Origin: Streptomyces endocoffeicus
GTDB lineage: Bacteria; Actinomycetota; Actinomycetes; Streptomycetales; Streptomycetaceae
Assembly (NCBI RefSeq): GCF_016741935.1
Contig: NZ_JAERRG010000033.1
Span: 23,966-87,965 of the forward strand
Reading direction: 5' to 3'
DNA: 64,000 nucleotides
The translations under genes were made by a program, and so were the position numbers. The stretch's first letter is position 1. Each line of letters starts with the position of its first letter. The notes beneath the pieces were generated by a model. That model had not been told where the DNA came from. It did no database searches and was given only the letters and a program-made list of their open reading frames with translations. This document shows positions 56,625-64,000 of this stretch, piece after piece.

Positions 56625-59600
56625 TTGTCCACAGTCGCCGATTTGGCATGGCATCACGATGTCCATGATTCGGTAGCGATCATCGGTTTCTCTTGTCGTT
56701 TACCGGGTGCCCGGACGCCCGGGGAATTCTGGCGTCTGCTCAGCGAGGGTACGGACGCGATCACGTCCGTACCGGAAGATCGATGGACTCCGCGTCAATC
56801 CGACGGCGGGTCCGGGGCCCGAACCGAAGCCGAAGCCGAAGCCGGGACGGAATTCGGCGCCTTCCTCGACGAGGTCGACCACTTCGACGCCGACTTCTTC
56901 GGCATATCGCCGCGCGAGGCCGCCGCCATGGACCCCCAGCAGCGGCTGATGCTCGAACTGGGCTGGGAAACCCTGGAGGACGCGGGCCTCACACCGGCCC
57001 GGCTCGCCCAAGGGCGGACGGGGGTGTTCGTCGGCGCCATCAACGACGACTACGCCACGCTGCTGCGGCGGCACGGCGGCGACTCCGCGGTCACCCATCA
57101 CACCTTGACCGGCCTCCAGCGCGGCATGATCGCCAACCGGCTCTCCTATCTGCTGGGCACCCGCGGCCCCAGCATGGTGGTGGACTCGGGCCAGTCGTCC
57201 TCGCTGGTCGCGGTGCACACCGCCGCCCAGAGCCTGCGCAACGGCGAATGCGACACCGCGCTCGCGGGCGGGGTCCACCTCAATCTCGCGTACGACGGCG
57301 CGCTGAGCGCCGCACGCTTCGGCGGGCTCTCCCCCGACGGCGCGTGTTACACCTTCGACGCCCGGGCCAACGGCTTCGTCCGCGGCGAGGGTGGCGGTGT
57401 GGTGCTGCTCAAACCCCTCGCCCGCGCGCTCGCCGACGGCGACCGGATCCATGGGGTGCTGCGCGGCGGCGCGGTCAACAACGACGGCGGCGGGGACAGC
57501 CTCACCACCCCCAGCCGGACCGCCCAGGCGGAGGTGTTGCGCCGGGCGTACGCCGCGGCCGGGGTCGGCCCCGACGAGGTGCAGTACGTCGAACTGCACG
57601 GCACCGGCACGCCCGTCGGCGACCCCATCGAGGCTGCGGCGCTGGCCGAGGCGATCGGCGCGGCGCGCACGAAGGACCGTCCGCTGCTGGTAGGGTCCGC
57701 CAAGACGAACGTGGGCCATCTGGAAGGGGCCGCGGGGATCACCGGCCTGATCAAGGTCCTGCTCTCCCTGAAGGCGGCGCATCTCCCGCCCAGCCTCAAC
57801 TTCCACTCCCCCAACCTCGCGATTCCGCTGGAGGAGTGGAATCTGCGGGTGCAGACCGAGCTGTCGGCGTGGCCGCGCCCGGACGTACCGCTGATCGCGG
57901 GGGTGTCGTCCTTCGGCGTCGGCGGGACCAACGCCCATGTCGTCGTGGAGCAGGCTCCGGTGGCCCCGCTCGCCGAGGGCGTTGCGGGCGGGTGGGGCGG
58001 TGACGTACTGCCGTGGGTGATCTCGGGGCGCACGGCGATCGGGCTGCGGGCGCAGGCCGCCCAGTTGCGATCGTTCGCGGCGGGCGGATCGGCGGGTGGA
58101 TCGGCGGACGGTTCCGCAGACGGCTCCGCGGACAGTTCCGCGGACGGCGGCGTCTCCCCCGCCGACATCGGATGGTCGCTCGCCGAGCACCGGACGGCCC
58201 TGGAGCACCGTGCCGTGGTGGTGGCCGGGGACCGCGATGGGTTCCTGGCCGGGCTGGACGCGCTGGCCTCCGGTGAGCCGTCCGCCCATGTGGTCAACGG
58301 GGTGGCCGACGAGTCGGCCGCGGGTCCGGTGTTCGTCTTCCCGGGGCAGGGCTCGCAGTGGGTGGGCATGGCCGCCGAACTGCTCGACGCCTCACCTGTA
58401 TTCGCCGAATCCATCGACCGCTGCGCCCGAGCCCTGGCCCCGCACACCGACTGGGACCTCCTCGACGTACTGCGGGACACCGAGGACGGCGCCGCGCTGG
58501 AGCGCGCGGAGGTGCTGCAGCCCGCGCTCTGGGCCGTGATGGTCTCGCTGACGCGGGTGTGGCGTTCGCTCGGCGTCGTCCCGTCGGCCGTCGTCGGCCA
58601 CTCGCAGGGTGAGATCGCGGCCGCATGCGTGGCCGGAGCGCTGTCCCTGGAGGACGGTGCCCGGCTGATCGCCGTACGCAGCCGGATCGCGGGGGCGCTG
58701 ATCGGCCGGGGTGGTCTCGCGTCCATCGGCGCTTCGGAGGAGCGGGCGGCCGAGCTGTTCGCGGACCGGGACGACGTATGGATCGCCGCGGTCAACGGCC
58801 CTGGCGCGACGGTGGTCGGGGGCAGCCCGGAGGGGCTGGCCGAGGTCACGGCCAGGGCGGAGGCCGCCGGGCTGCGCCATCGCCGGGTGGCCACGGCGTA
58901 TGCCTCGCACACCCCGCATGTCGAGGCGATCCGTGAGGAGTTCCTGCGGCTCGCGGCGCCGGTCGCGCCGCGAGCCGGGGACGTACCGATGTACTCGACC
59001 GTCACCACCGCCCCCATCGCGGGCGAGGCGCTGGACGCCGAGTACTGGTACCGCAACCTCCGCGAACAGGTCCGCTTCCACGACACCGTCCAGAACCTGC
59101 TCACGGACGGCAACTCCCTCTTCCTGGAGAGCAGTTCGCACCCCGTCCTCACTACCGCCGTCCAGGACACGGGCGGCCTCGCCGTCGGCACTCTGCGCCG
59201 GGGCGAGGGCGGCACGCGGCGGCTACTGCTCTCGCTGGCCGAGCTGTGGGTGCGTGGGGCCGCCCCCGACTGGGGGAAGCTGTTCGCGGGGACCGGCGCC
59301 CGCCGGGCGGAGCTGCCCGGCCGTGTCTTCCAGCGGCGGCGCCACTGGTTCGACGCCGTCGCGTCTCCGGCGGCCACGGATGCCGCCCCGGGGGCCGCAG
59401 GTGCTCCGGGCCTTGATGTGGCCCATCAAGTACGGGCCCAGGCCGCCGCCGTCCTCGGACATACGACGGTGGCCGGACTCGACACCGGACGGACCTTCAA
59501 GGATCTCGGCTTCGACTCGATCTCGCTCAGCGAGCTGTGCAACCGCGTCAACGCCGCGCTGGGCACCCGCCTCACCCCCGCCGCGCTCTTCAGCCACCCG

Positions 59601-62600
59601 ACCCCGGCCAGGCTCGCGGAACACCTCACCGCCGACGGCCCTTCCGCCACATCCGCGGCGGTGGCCGCCCCCGACGACGAGCCGATCGCCATCATCGCGA
59701 TGAGCTGCCGCCTCCCCGGTGGGGTGCACTCCCCGGCGGACCTGTGGCGACTGGTGGCGGACGGACGGGACGCCATCTCGCCGTTCCCGGACGACCGCGG
59801 CTGGGATCTGGAACGGCTGCACGGCACCGAGGGCACCGAGGACACCAACAGCACCGGCAGCAGCTTCGCCCGGAGCGGTGGATTCATCGACGGGGCCACG
59901 GACTTCGACGCCCGCTTCTTCGGTATCTCCCCGCGCGAGGCCCTGGCGATGGACCCTCAGCAGCGGCTGCTGCTGGAGACCTCCTGGGAGCTGCTGGAGC
60001 GCGCGGGCATCGCGCCCGACGCGCTGCGCGCCACCCGTACCGGTGTGTTCGTCGGCACCATGGACCAGGAGTACGGGCCACGGCTGCACGAGGCGCCGGA
60101 GGCGGTGGACGGCTATCTCCTCACCGGCAAGACCGCCAGTGTCGCCTCCGGCCGTATCGCCTATCTGCTCGGGCTCACCGGGCCCGCCATCACCCTGGAC
60201 ACCGCCTGCTCGTCATCGCTGGTGGCCCTGCACCTGGCGGTGCAGTCGCTGCGGCGGGGGGAGTCCTCGCTGGCCCTGGCCGGTGGCGTCACCATCCTCA
60301 ACACCCCGGGAATCTTCACCGAGTTCAGCCGCCAGGGCGGGCTGGCCCGCGACGGCCGGTGCAAGGCGTTCGCGGCCGGGGCCGATGGCACCGGAATGGC
60401 GGAGGGCGTCGGCATGCTCCTGGTGGAGCGGCTGTCGGACGCCCACCGCAACGGCCACCAGGTGATGGCCGTCATCCGTGGCACGGCGGTCAACCAGGAC
60501 GGCGCCTCCAACGGCCTCACCGCGCCCAACGGCCGCTCCCAGGAGCAGGTGGTCCGGCAGGCGCTGGCGGACGCGGGCCTGTCGGCGTCCGATGTGGATG
60601 TGATCGAGGCACACGGCACGGGAACGGCGCTCGGCGATCCGATCGAGGCACAGGCGCTGCTCGCCACGTACGGCCGGGACCGGCCCGCCGAACGGCCCGC
60701 ACTGCTGGGGTCGGTGAAGTCCAACATCGGCCACACCCAGGCGGCGGCCGGAGTCGCGGGCGTCATCAAGGCGATCATGGCGATGCGCCACGGTGTCGTC
60801 CCCGCCACGCTGCATGTGGACGAGCCGACCCCGCATGTGGACTGGGCCTCCAGTGGTGTGGAGCTGGTGACGGAGGGGCGTCCGTGGCCGGAGGCCGGAC
60901 GGGCGCGGCGGGCCGGAGTCTCGTCGTTCGGCATCAGCGGGACCAACGCCCATGTGGTCCTGGAACAGGCCCCACCGGCCCCCGCGCCCGCCCGCGCCCC
61001 CGCCGCCGCCCGCGCCCGCGCCCGCGCCACCCGTCCCGCCCATCCGCTCGTCGAGACGGAGGGTGTGCTGCCGTGGGTGGTGTCGGGCCGTACGCCCGCC
61101 GCGTTGCGGGCGCAGGCGGCCCGGCTGGGTGCGTTCGCCGCCACCTCCGACGCCATACCGTCGGACATCGGGTGGGCGCTGGCGACGCAACGGGCCGCCA
61201 TGGAACACCGTGCGGTGGTGGTGGCCGGGGGCCGGGACGACTTCCTGGCCGGGCTGGACGCGATCGCCGCCGGTGAGCCCTCCGCTCATGTGGTGGCCGG
61301 GGTGTCCGCCGGGTCGGCCGCCGGTCCGGTGTTCGTCTTTCCGGGGCAGGGGTCGCAGTGGGTCGGCATGGCCGCCGAACTGCTCGACGCCTCACCCGTG
61401 TTCGCCGAATCCATCGACCGCTGCGCCCAGGCGCTGGCCCCGCACACCGACTGGGGTCTGCTCGACGTACTGCGGGCGACCGGTGATGAGGCGGCGCTGG
61501 AGCGGGTGGATGTCGTCCAGCCCGCCCTCTGGGCCGTCATGGTGTCCCTGGCCCAGGTGTGGCGCTCGCTCGGCATCGAGCCCTCGGCCGTCATCGGCCA
61601 CTCCCAGGGCGAGATCGCCGCCGCGTGCGCAGCCGGTGTGCTCTCGTTGGAGGACGGCGCGCGGCTCGTGGCCCTGCGCAGCCGCCTCATCGCCCAGGAA
61701 CTGGCCGGACACGGCGGCATGGTCTCCCTCGCCACCTCCGCCGACCAGACACACGACCTGCTGACCGGCCGCGACGACGTCTGGATCGCGGCCGTCAACG
61801 GGCCCACCTCCACCGTCATCGCCGGGAGCCCCACCGGGCTCGCCGAGGCCACGGCGAAGGCCGAGGCCACCGGGGTCCGGACCCGTGCGATCGCCGTCGA
61901 CTACGCCTCCCACACCCCGCACGTCGAACGCATCCGGGAACAGCTCCTCCAGCTCACCGCGCCCATCACCCCCCACTCCGGCGACATCCCCATGTACTCC
62001 ACCGTCACCGCCACCCTCATCGACGGCGGCACGCTCGACGCCGAGTACTGGTACCGCAACCTGCGCGAACAGGTCCGCTTCCACGACACGCTGCGGACAT
62101 TGCCGGCCGACGGCCACACCCTCTTCCTGGAGTCCAGCCCCCACCCCGTCCTCACCACCGCCGTCGAGGAGACCGGTTACGCCGCCGACCAGCCCGTGTT
62201 CGCCACCGGCACTCTGCGCCGTGACCAGGGTGGCGTCCGGCAGCTCCTCAGCGCCCTCGCCACCCTGTGGGCCCATGGCGTGGCCCCCGGCTGGGCGGCG
62301 GTGTTCGCACCCGGCGACGCCACGGCCATCGATCTGCCCACCTACGCCTTCCAGCGCGAGCGCTACTGGCTCGCGCCCGTCGGCCCCGCCTCCGCCGTGC
62401 GGGTCGATCTGCCGTCCGCCGCCGTGACGACCGAAGGGCCCGAGGCGCTCGACGGCTTCGCACGACGGGTGGCCGACACGGCCGAGGGCGCGCCCCGGCT
62501 ACGGGTGGTGCTGGACGAGGTGTGCCGCCACGCGGCGGCCGTGCTGGGCCTGTCGTCGGTGGACGGCGAGGTGGAGACGCGGAAGGTCTTCCGGGATCTC

Positions 62601-64000
62601 GGCTTCGACTCGCTGACCGCCGTGGAGTTGCGGAACCGGCTGGCCGTGGCCACGGGTGTGGCCCTCGCGCCGTCCGTCGTCTTCGACTATCCGACGCCCC
62701 TGACACTGGCCCGGCATCTGCTGGACCGGCTCACGGGCGGGGACACCGCGGGAGCGGGCTCCTCGTACGCGCCGGGCGCCGTCGTCCCAGGAGCGGCCGC
62801 CGCCCTGGACGAGCCGATCGCGATCGTGGCCACGAGCTGCCGCTTCCCCGCGGGCGTACGGTCGCCCGAGGACCTGTGGCGGCTGCTGCTGTCCGAGCAG
62901 GACACGCTCTCCGCGTTCCCGGCGGACCGCGGCTGGGATCTCGACGCGCTCCACCACCCCGACCCGCAACGCCCCGGCAGCAGCTATGTCCACGAGGGCG
63001 GATTCCTCCCGGACGCCGCCGACTTCGATGCCGACTTCTTCGGCATCTCGCCGCGCGAGGCGATGGCGATGGACCCCCAGCAGCGGCTGCTGCTGGAGAC
63101 CTCCTGGGAGGCCCTGGAACACGCGGGCATCGACCCGCTGTCGCTGCGTGGCAGCCGTACCGGGGTCTTCATCGGCCTCGTACCGCACGGCTACGGCGGT
63201 GCGGGCGCCGACACCGAGGGGTCCGAGGGCTACCTCTTCACCGGAGCGGCGGGAAGCGTGGCATCCGGCCGGATCGCCTACAGCTTCGGGCTGACCGGAC
63301 CGGCCGTCACGGTGGACACGGCGTGTTCGTCCTCCCTGGTGGCGCTGCATCTGGCCGTACAGGCGCTGCGCAACGGCGACTGCGGGATGGCCCTCGTGGG
63401 CGGCGTCTCGGTGATCTCCACACCGGGTGTGTTCACCGAGTTCAGCCATCAGCGCGGGCTCGCCCCCGACGGCCGCTGCAAGCCCTTCGCGGCGGCGGCG
63501 GACGGCACCGCGTGGGCGGAGGGCGTGGGCGTGCTGCTGGTCGAACGGCTGTCGGAGGCCCGCCGCAACGGCCACCAAGTGATGGCCGTCATCCGTGGCA
63601 CGGCGATCAACCAGGACGGTGCCTCCAACGGCCTCACCGCGCCCAACGGCCCCTCCCAACAGGCCGTCATCCGCCAGGCGTTGGCGAACGCACGTCTCAC
63701 GCCGTCCGACGTCGATGTGATCGAGGCACACGGGACGGGTACGGCGCTGGGCGACCCCATCGAGGCACAGGCGCTGCTCGCCACGTACGGCCAGGACCGA
63801 TCCGCCGACCACCCCGCGCTGCTGGGCTCGATGAAGGCCCACGTCGGCCACACCGGCGCGACGGCCGGGGTCGCGAGCGTCATCAAGATGGTGCTGGCCC
63901 TGCGCCACGGTGTGGTGCCACGCACACTGCATGTGGACGAGCCGACACCGCAGGTGGATTGGGCATCCGGTGCGGTGCGGCTGGTGACGGAGACCACGGG
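56625..64000 (+). CDS. Modular type I polyketide synthase, loading module plus first extension modules (continues past the window)
   Basis: A single frame of at least 2458 codons. TTG at 56625 is the start: a stop is two codons upstream, GGGGGAG sits 9 bases before it, and the protein opens MSTVADLAWHHDVHDSVAIIGFSCR. Loading module: KSQ (56670-57960; active site MVVDSGQSSSLVAV, Gln for Cys), AT (58326-59350; GHSQGE and YASH, methylmalonyl type), ACP (59420-59640; LGFDSIS). Module 1: KS (59680-60965; LDTACSSSLVAL), AT (61326-62375; GHSQGE, YASH), ACP (62500-62720; LGFDSLT), with no KR, DH or ER. Module 2 KS starts at 62812 (VDTACSSSLVAL) and runs off the end. A propionate starter and retained beta-keto after module 1 are predicted. 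Confidence 0.95.
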   Translation, partial: MSTVADLAWHHDVHDSVAIIGFSCRLPGARTPGEFWRLLSEGTDAITSVPEDRWTPRQSDGGSGARTEAEAEAGTEFGAFLDEVDHFDADFFGISPREAAAMDPQQRLMLELGWETLEDAGLTPARLAQGRTGVFVGAINDDYATLLRRHGGDSAVTHHTLTGLQRGMIANRLSYLLGTRGPSMVVDSGQSSSLVAVHTAAQSLRNGECDTALAGGVHLNLAYDGALSAARFGGLSPDGACYTFDARANGFVRGEGGGVVLLKPLARALADGDRIHGVLRGGAVNNDGGGDSLTTPSRTAQAEVLRRAYAAAGVGPDEVQYVELHGTGTPVGDPIEAAALAEAIGAARTKDRPLLVGSAKTNVGHLEGAAGITGLIKVLLSLKAAHLPPSLNFHSPNLAIPLEEWNLRVQTELSAWPRPDVPLIAGVSSFGVGGTNAHVVVEQAPVAPLAEGVAGGWGGDVLPWVISGRTAIGLRAQAAQLRSFAAGGSAGGSADGSADGSADSSADGGVSPADIGWSLAEHRTALEHRAVVVAGDRDGFLAGLDALASGEPSAHVVNGVADESAAGPVFVFPGQGSQWVGMAAELLDASPVFAESIDRCARALAPHTDWDLLDVLRDTEDGAALERAEVLQPALWAVMVSLTRVWRSLGVVPSAVVGHSQGEIAAACVAGALSLEDGARLIAVRSRIAGALIGRGGLASIGASEERAAELFADRDDVWIAAVNGPGATVVGGSPEGLAEVTARAEAAGLRHRRVATAYASHTPHVEAIREEFLRLAAPVAPRAGDVPMYSTVTTAPIAGEALDAEYWYRNLREQVRFHDTVQNLLTDGNSLFLESSSHPVLTTAVQDTGGLAVGTLRRGEGGTRRLLLSLAELWVRGAAPDWGKLFAGTGARRAELPGRVFQRRRHWFDAVASPAATDAAPGAAGAPGLDVAHQVRAQAAAVLGHTTVAGLDTGRTFKDLGFDSISLSELCNRVNAALGTRLTPAALFSHPTPARLAEHLTADGPSATSAAVAAPDDEPIAIIAMSCRLPGGVHSPADLWRLVADGRDAISPFPDDRGWDLERLHGTEGTEDTNSTGSSFARSGGFIDGATDFDARFFGISPREALAMDPQQRLLLETSWELLERAGIAPDALRATRTGVFVGTMDQEYGPRLHEAPEAVDGYLLTGKTASVASGRIAYLLGLTGPAITLDTACSSSLVALHLAVQSLRRGESSLALAGGVTILNTPGIFTEFSRQGGLARDGRCKAFAAGADGTGMAEGVGMLLVERLSDAHRNGHQVMAVIRGTAVNQDGASNGLTAPNGRSQEQVVRQALADAGLSASDVDVIEAHGTGTALGDPIEAQALLATYGRDRPAERPALLGSVKSNIGHTQAAAGVAGVIKAIMAMRHGVVPATLHVDEPTPHVDWASSGVELVTEGRPWPEAGRARRAGVSSFGISGTNAHVVLEQAPPAPAPARAPAAARARARATRPAHPLVETEGVLPWVVSGRTPAALRAQAARLGAFAATSDAIPSDIGWALATQRAAMEHRAVVVAGGRDDFLAGLDAIAAGEPSAHVVAGVSAGSAAGPVFVFPGQGSQWVGMAAELLDASPVFAESIDRCAQALAPHTDWGLLDVLRATGDEAALERVDVVQPALWAVMVSLAQVWRSLGIEPSAVIGHSQGEIAAACAAGVLSLEDGARLVALRSRLIAQELAGHGGMVSLATSADQTHDLLTGRDDVWIAAVNGPTSTVIAGSPTGLAEATAKAEATGVRTRAIAVDYASHTPHVERIREQLLQLTAPITPHSGDIPMYSTVTATLIDGGTLDAEYWYRNLREQVRFHDTLRTLPADGHTLFLESSPHPVLTTAVEETGYAADQPVFATGTLRRDQGGVRQLLSALATLWAHGVAPGWAAVFAPGDATAIDLPTYAFQRERYWLAPVGPASAVRVDLPSAAVTTEGPEALDGFARRVADTAEGAPRLRVVLDEVCRHAAAVLGLSSVDGEVETRKVFRDLGFDSLTAVELRNRLAVATGVALAPSVVFDYPTPLTLARHLLDRLTGGDTAGAGSSYAPGAVVPGAAAALDEPIAIVATSCRFPAGVRSPEDLWRLLLSEQDTLSAFPADRGWDLDALHHPDPQRPGSSYVHEGGFLPDAADFDADFFGISPREAMAMDPQQRLLLETSWEALEHAGIDPLSLRGSRTGVFIGLVPHGYGGAGADTEGSEGYLFTGAAGSVASGRIAYSFGLTGPAVTVDTACSSSLVALHLAVQALRNGDCGMALVGGVSVISTPGVFTEFSHQRGLAPDGRCKPFAAAADGTAWAEGVGVLLVERLSEARRNGHQVMAVIRGTAINQDGASNGLTAPNGPSQQAVIRQALANARLTPSDVDVIEAHGTGTALGDPIEAQALLATYGQDRSADHPALLGSMKAHVGHTGATAGVASVIKMVLALRHGVVPRTLHVDEPTPQVDWASGAVRLVTETT
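58326..58475. repeat. Near-identical AT segment (loading AT versus module 1 AT)
   Basis: The first ~150 bases of the loading AT are almost the same as 61326-61475 in module 1, including long exact stretches around the GMAAELLDASPVFAES-encoding region. Such similarity is typical of PKS modules kept alike by gene conversion. Another pair lies in the KS domains around 60460-60530 and 63580-63650. Confidence 0.8.

Noticed and set aside
57347..59377. 676-codon minus-strand open frame opposite the PKS
   Set aside because: Ser/Ala/Arg/Pro-rich with no motif; it mirrors the KS and AT codons of the real gene.

Overview
The window is typical high-GC actinomycete DNA and almost certainly Streptomyces. 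The GC bias is extreme, GTG and TTG starts follow strong purine-rich ribosome-binding sites, IclR, PucR and GntR regulators are common, and the window includes a DUF2637 protein, an XRE/TPR regulator and a modular type I polyketide synthase. No tRNA, rRNA, transposase, integrase or CRISPR array was seen.

About 0-14 kb and 24-32 kb hold nearly complete purine catabolism. Xanthine dehydrogenase (FAD, 2Fe-2S and molybdopterin subunits, then XdhC) and 8-oxoguanine deaminase make urate. Urate oxidase, 5-hydroxyisourate hydrolase and OHCU decarboxylase convert it to allantoin. An NCS1 permease, a hydantoin-racemase-like protein and allantoinase (cut by the left edge) handle allantoin. A malate synthase can take up the glyoxylate product. 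An AllR-like IclR regulator and a divergent PucR regulator sit beside the genes they probably control, and a perfect 15-bp palindrome marks a likely AllR operator. Between these blocks lie an alpha-L-fucosidase, a zinc metallopeptidase lipoprotein, two acyl-CoA ligases with a divergent LuxR regulator, a CorA channel, a PI-PLC and a secreted GH6 cellulase whose catalytic domain carries a disordered insert.

About 32-39.5 kb holds a TPR protein with a perfect TGTGA-N6-TCACA site upstream, a GntR/FCD regulator, a DUF2637 membrane protein, an anti-sigma-like ATPase and a GH38 alpha-mannosidase.

About 39.4-48.4 kb is the accessory region. A mosaic junction contains duplicated tails of the mannosidase and of a glycosyltransferase, a 144-bp fragment of the downstream poxB gene fused in frame, a 5'-truncated gene and a small cysteine-rich ORF. 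Next comes a compact cluster on the minus strand: GT2 glycosyltransferase, nucleoside phosphorylase, radical SAM protein, DegT aminotransferase and RpiB-like isomerase. A divergent XRE/TPR regulator and an ASCH protein face it. This is the best candidate for an undescribed pathway, probably for a sugar- or nucleoside-derived metabolite.

About 48.4-56.2 kb holds a pyruvate oxidase-like enzyme, a PP2C-like protein with a very long disordered region, a flavin disulfide oxidoreductase, a PPOX/F420-type protein and RsgA. From 56,625 to the right edge runs the first protein of a modular PKS. It has a KSQ loading module selective for methylmalonate, a KS-AT-ACP module with no reductive domains, and the KS of a further module.

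Short in-frame tandem repeats, often with 12-bp units, recur in unrelated genes across the window and look like a lineage-specific habit of repeat expansion.
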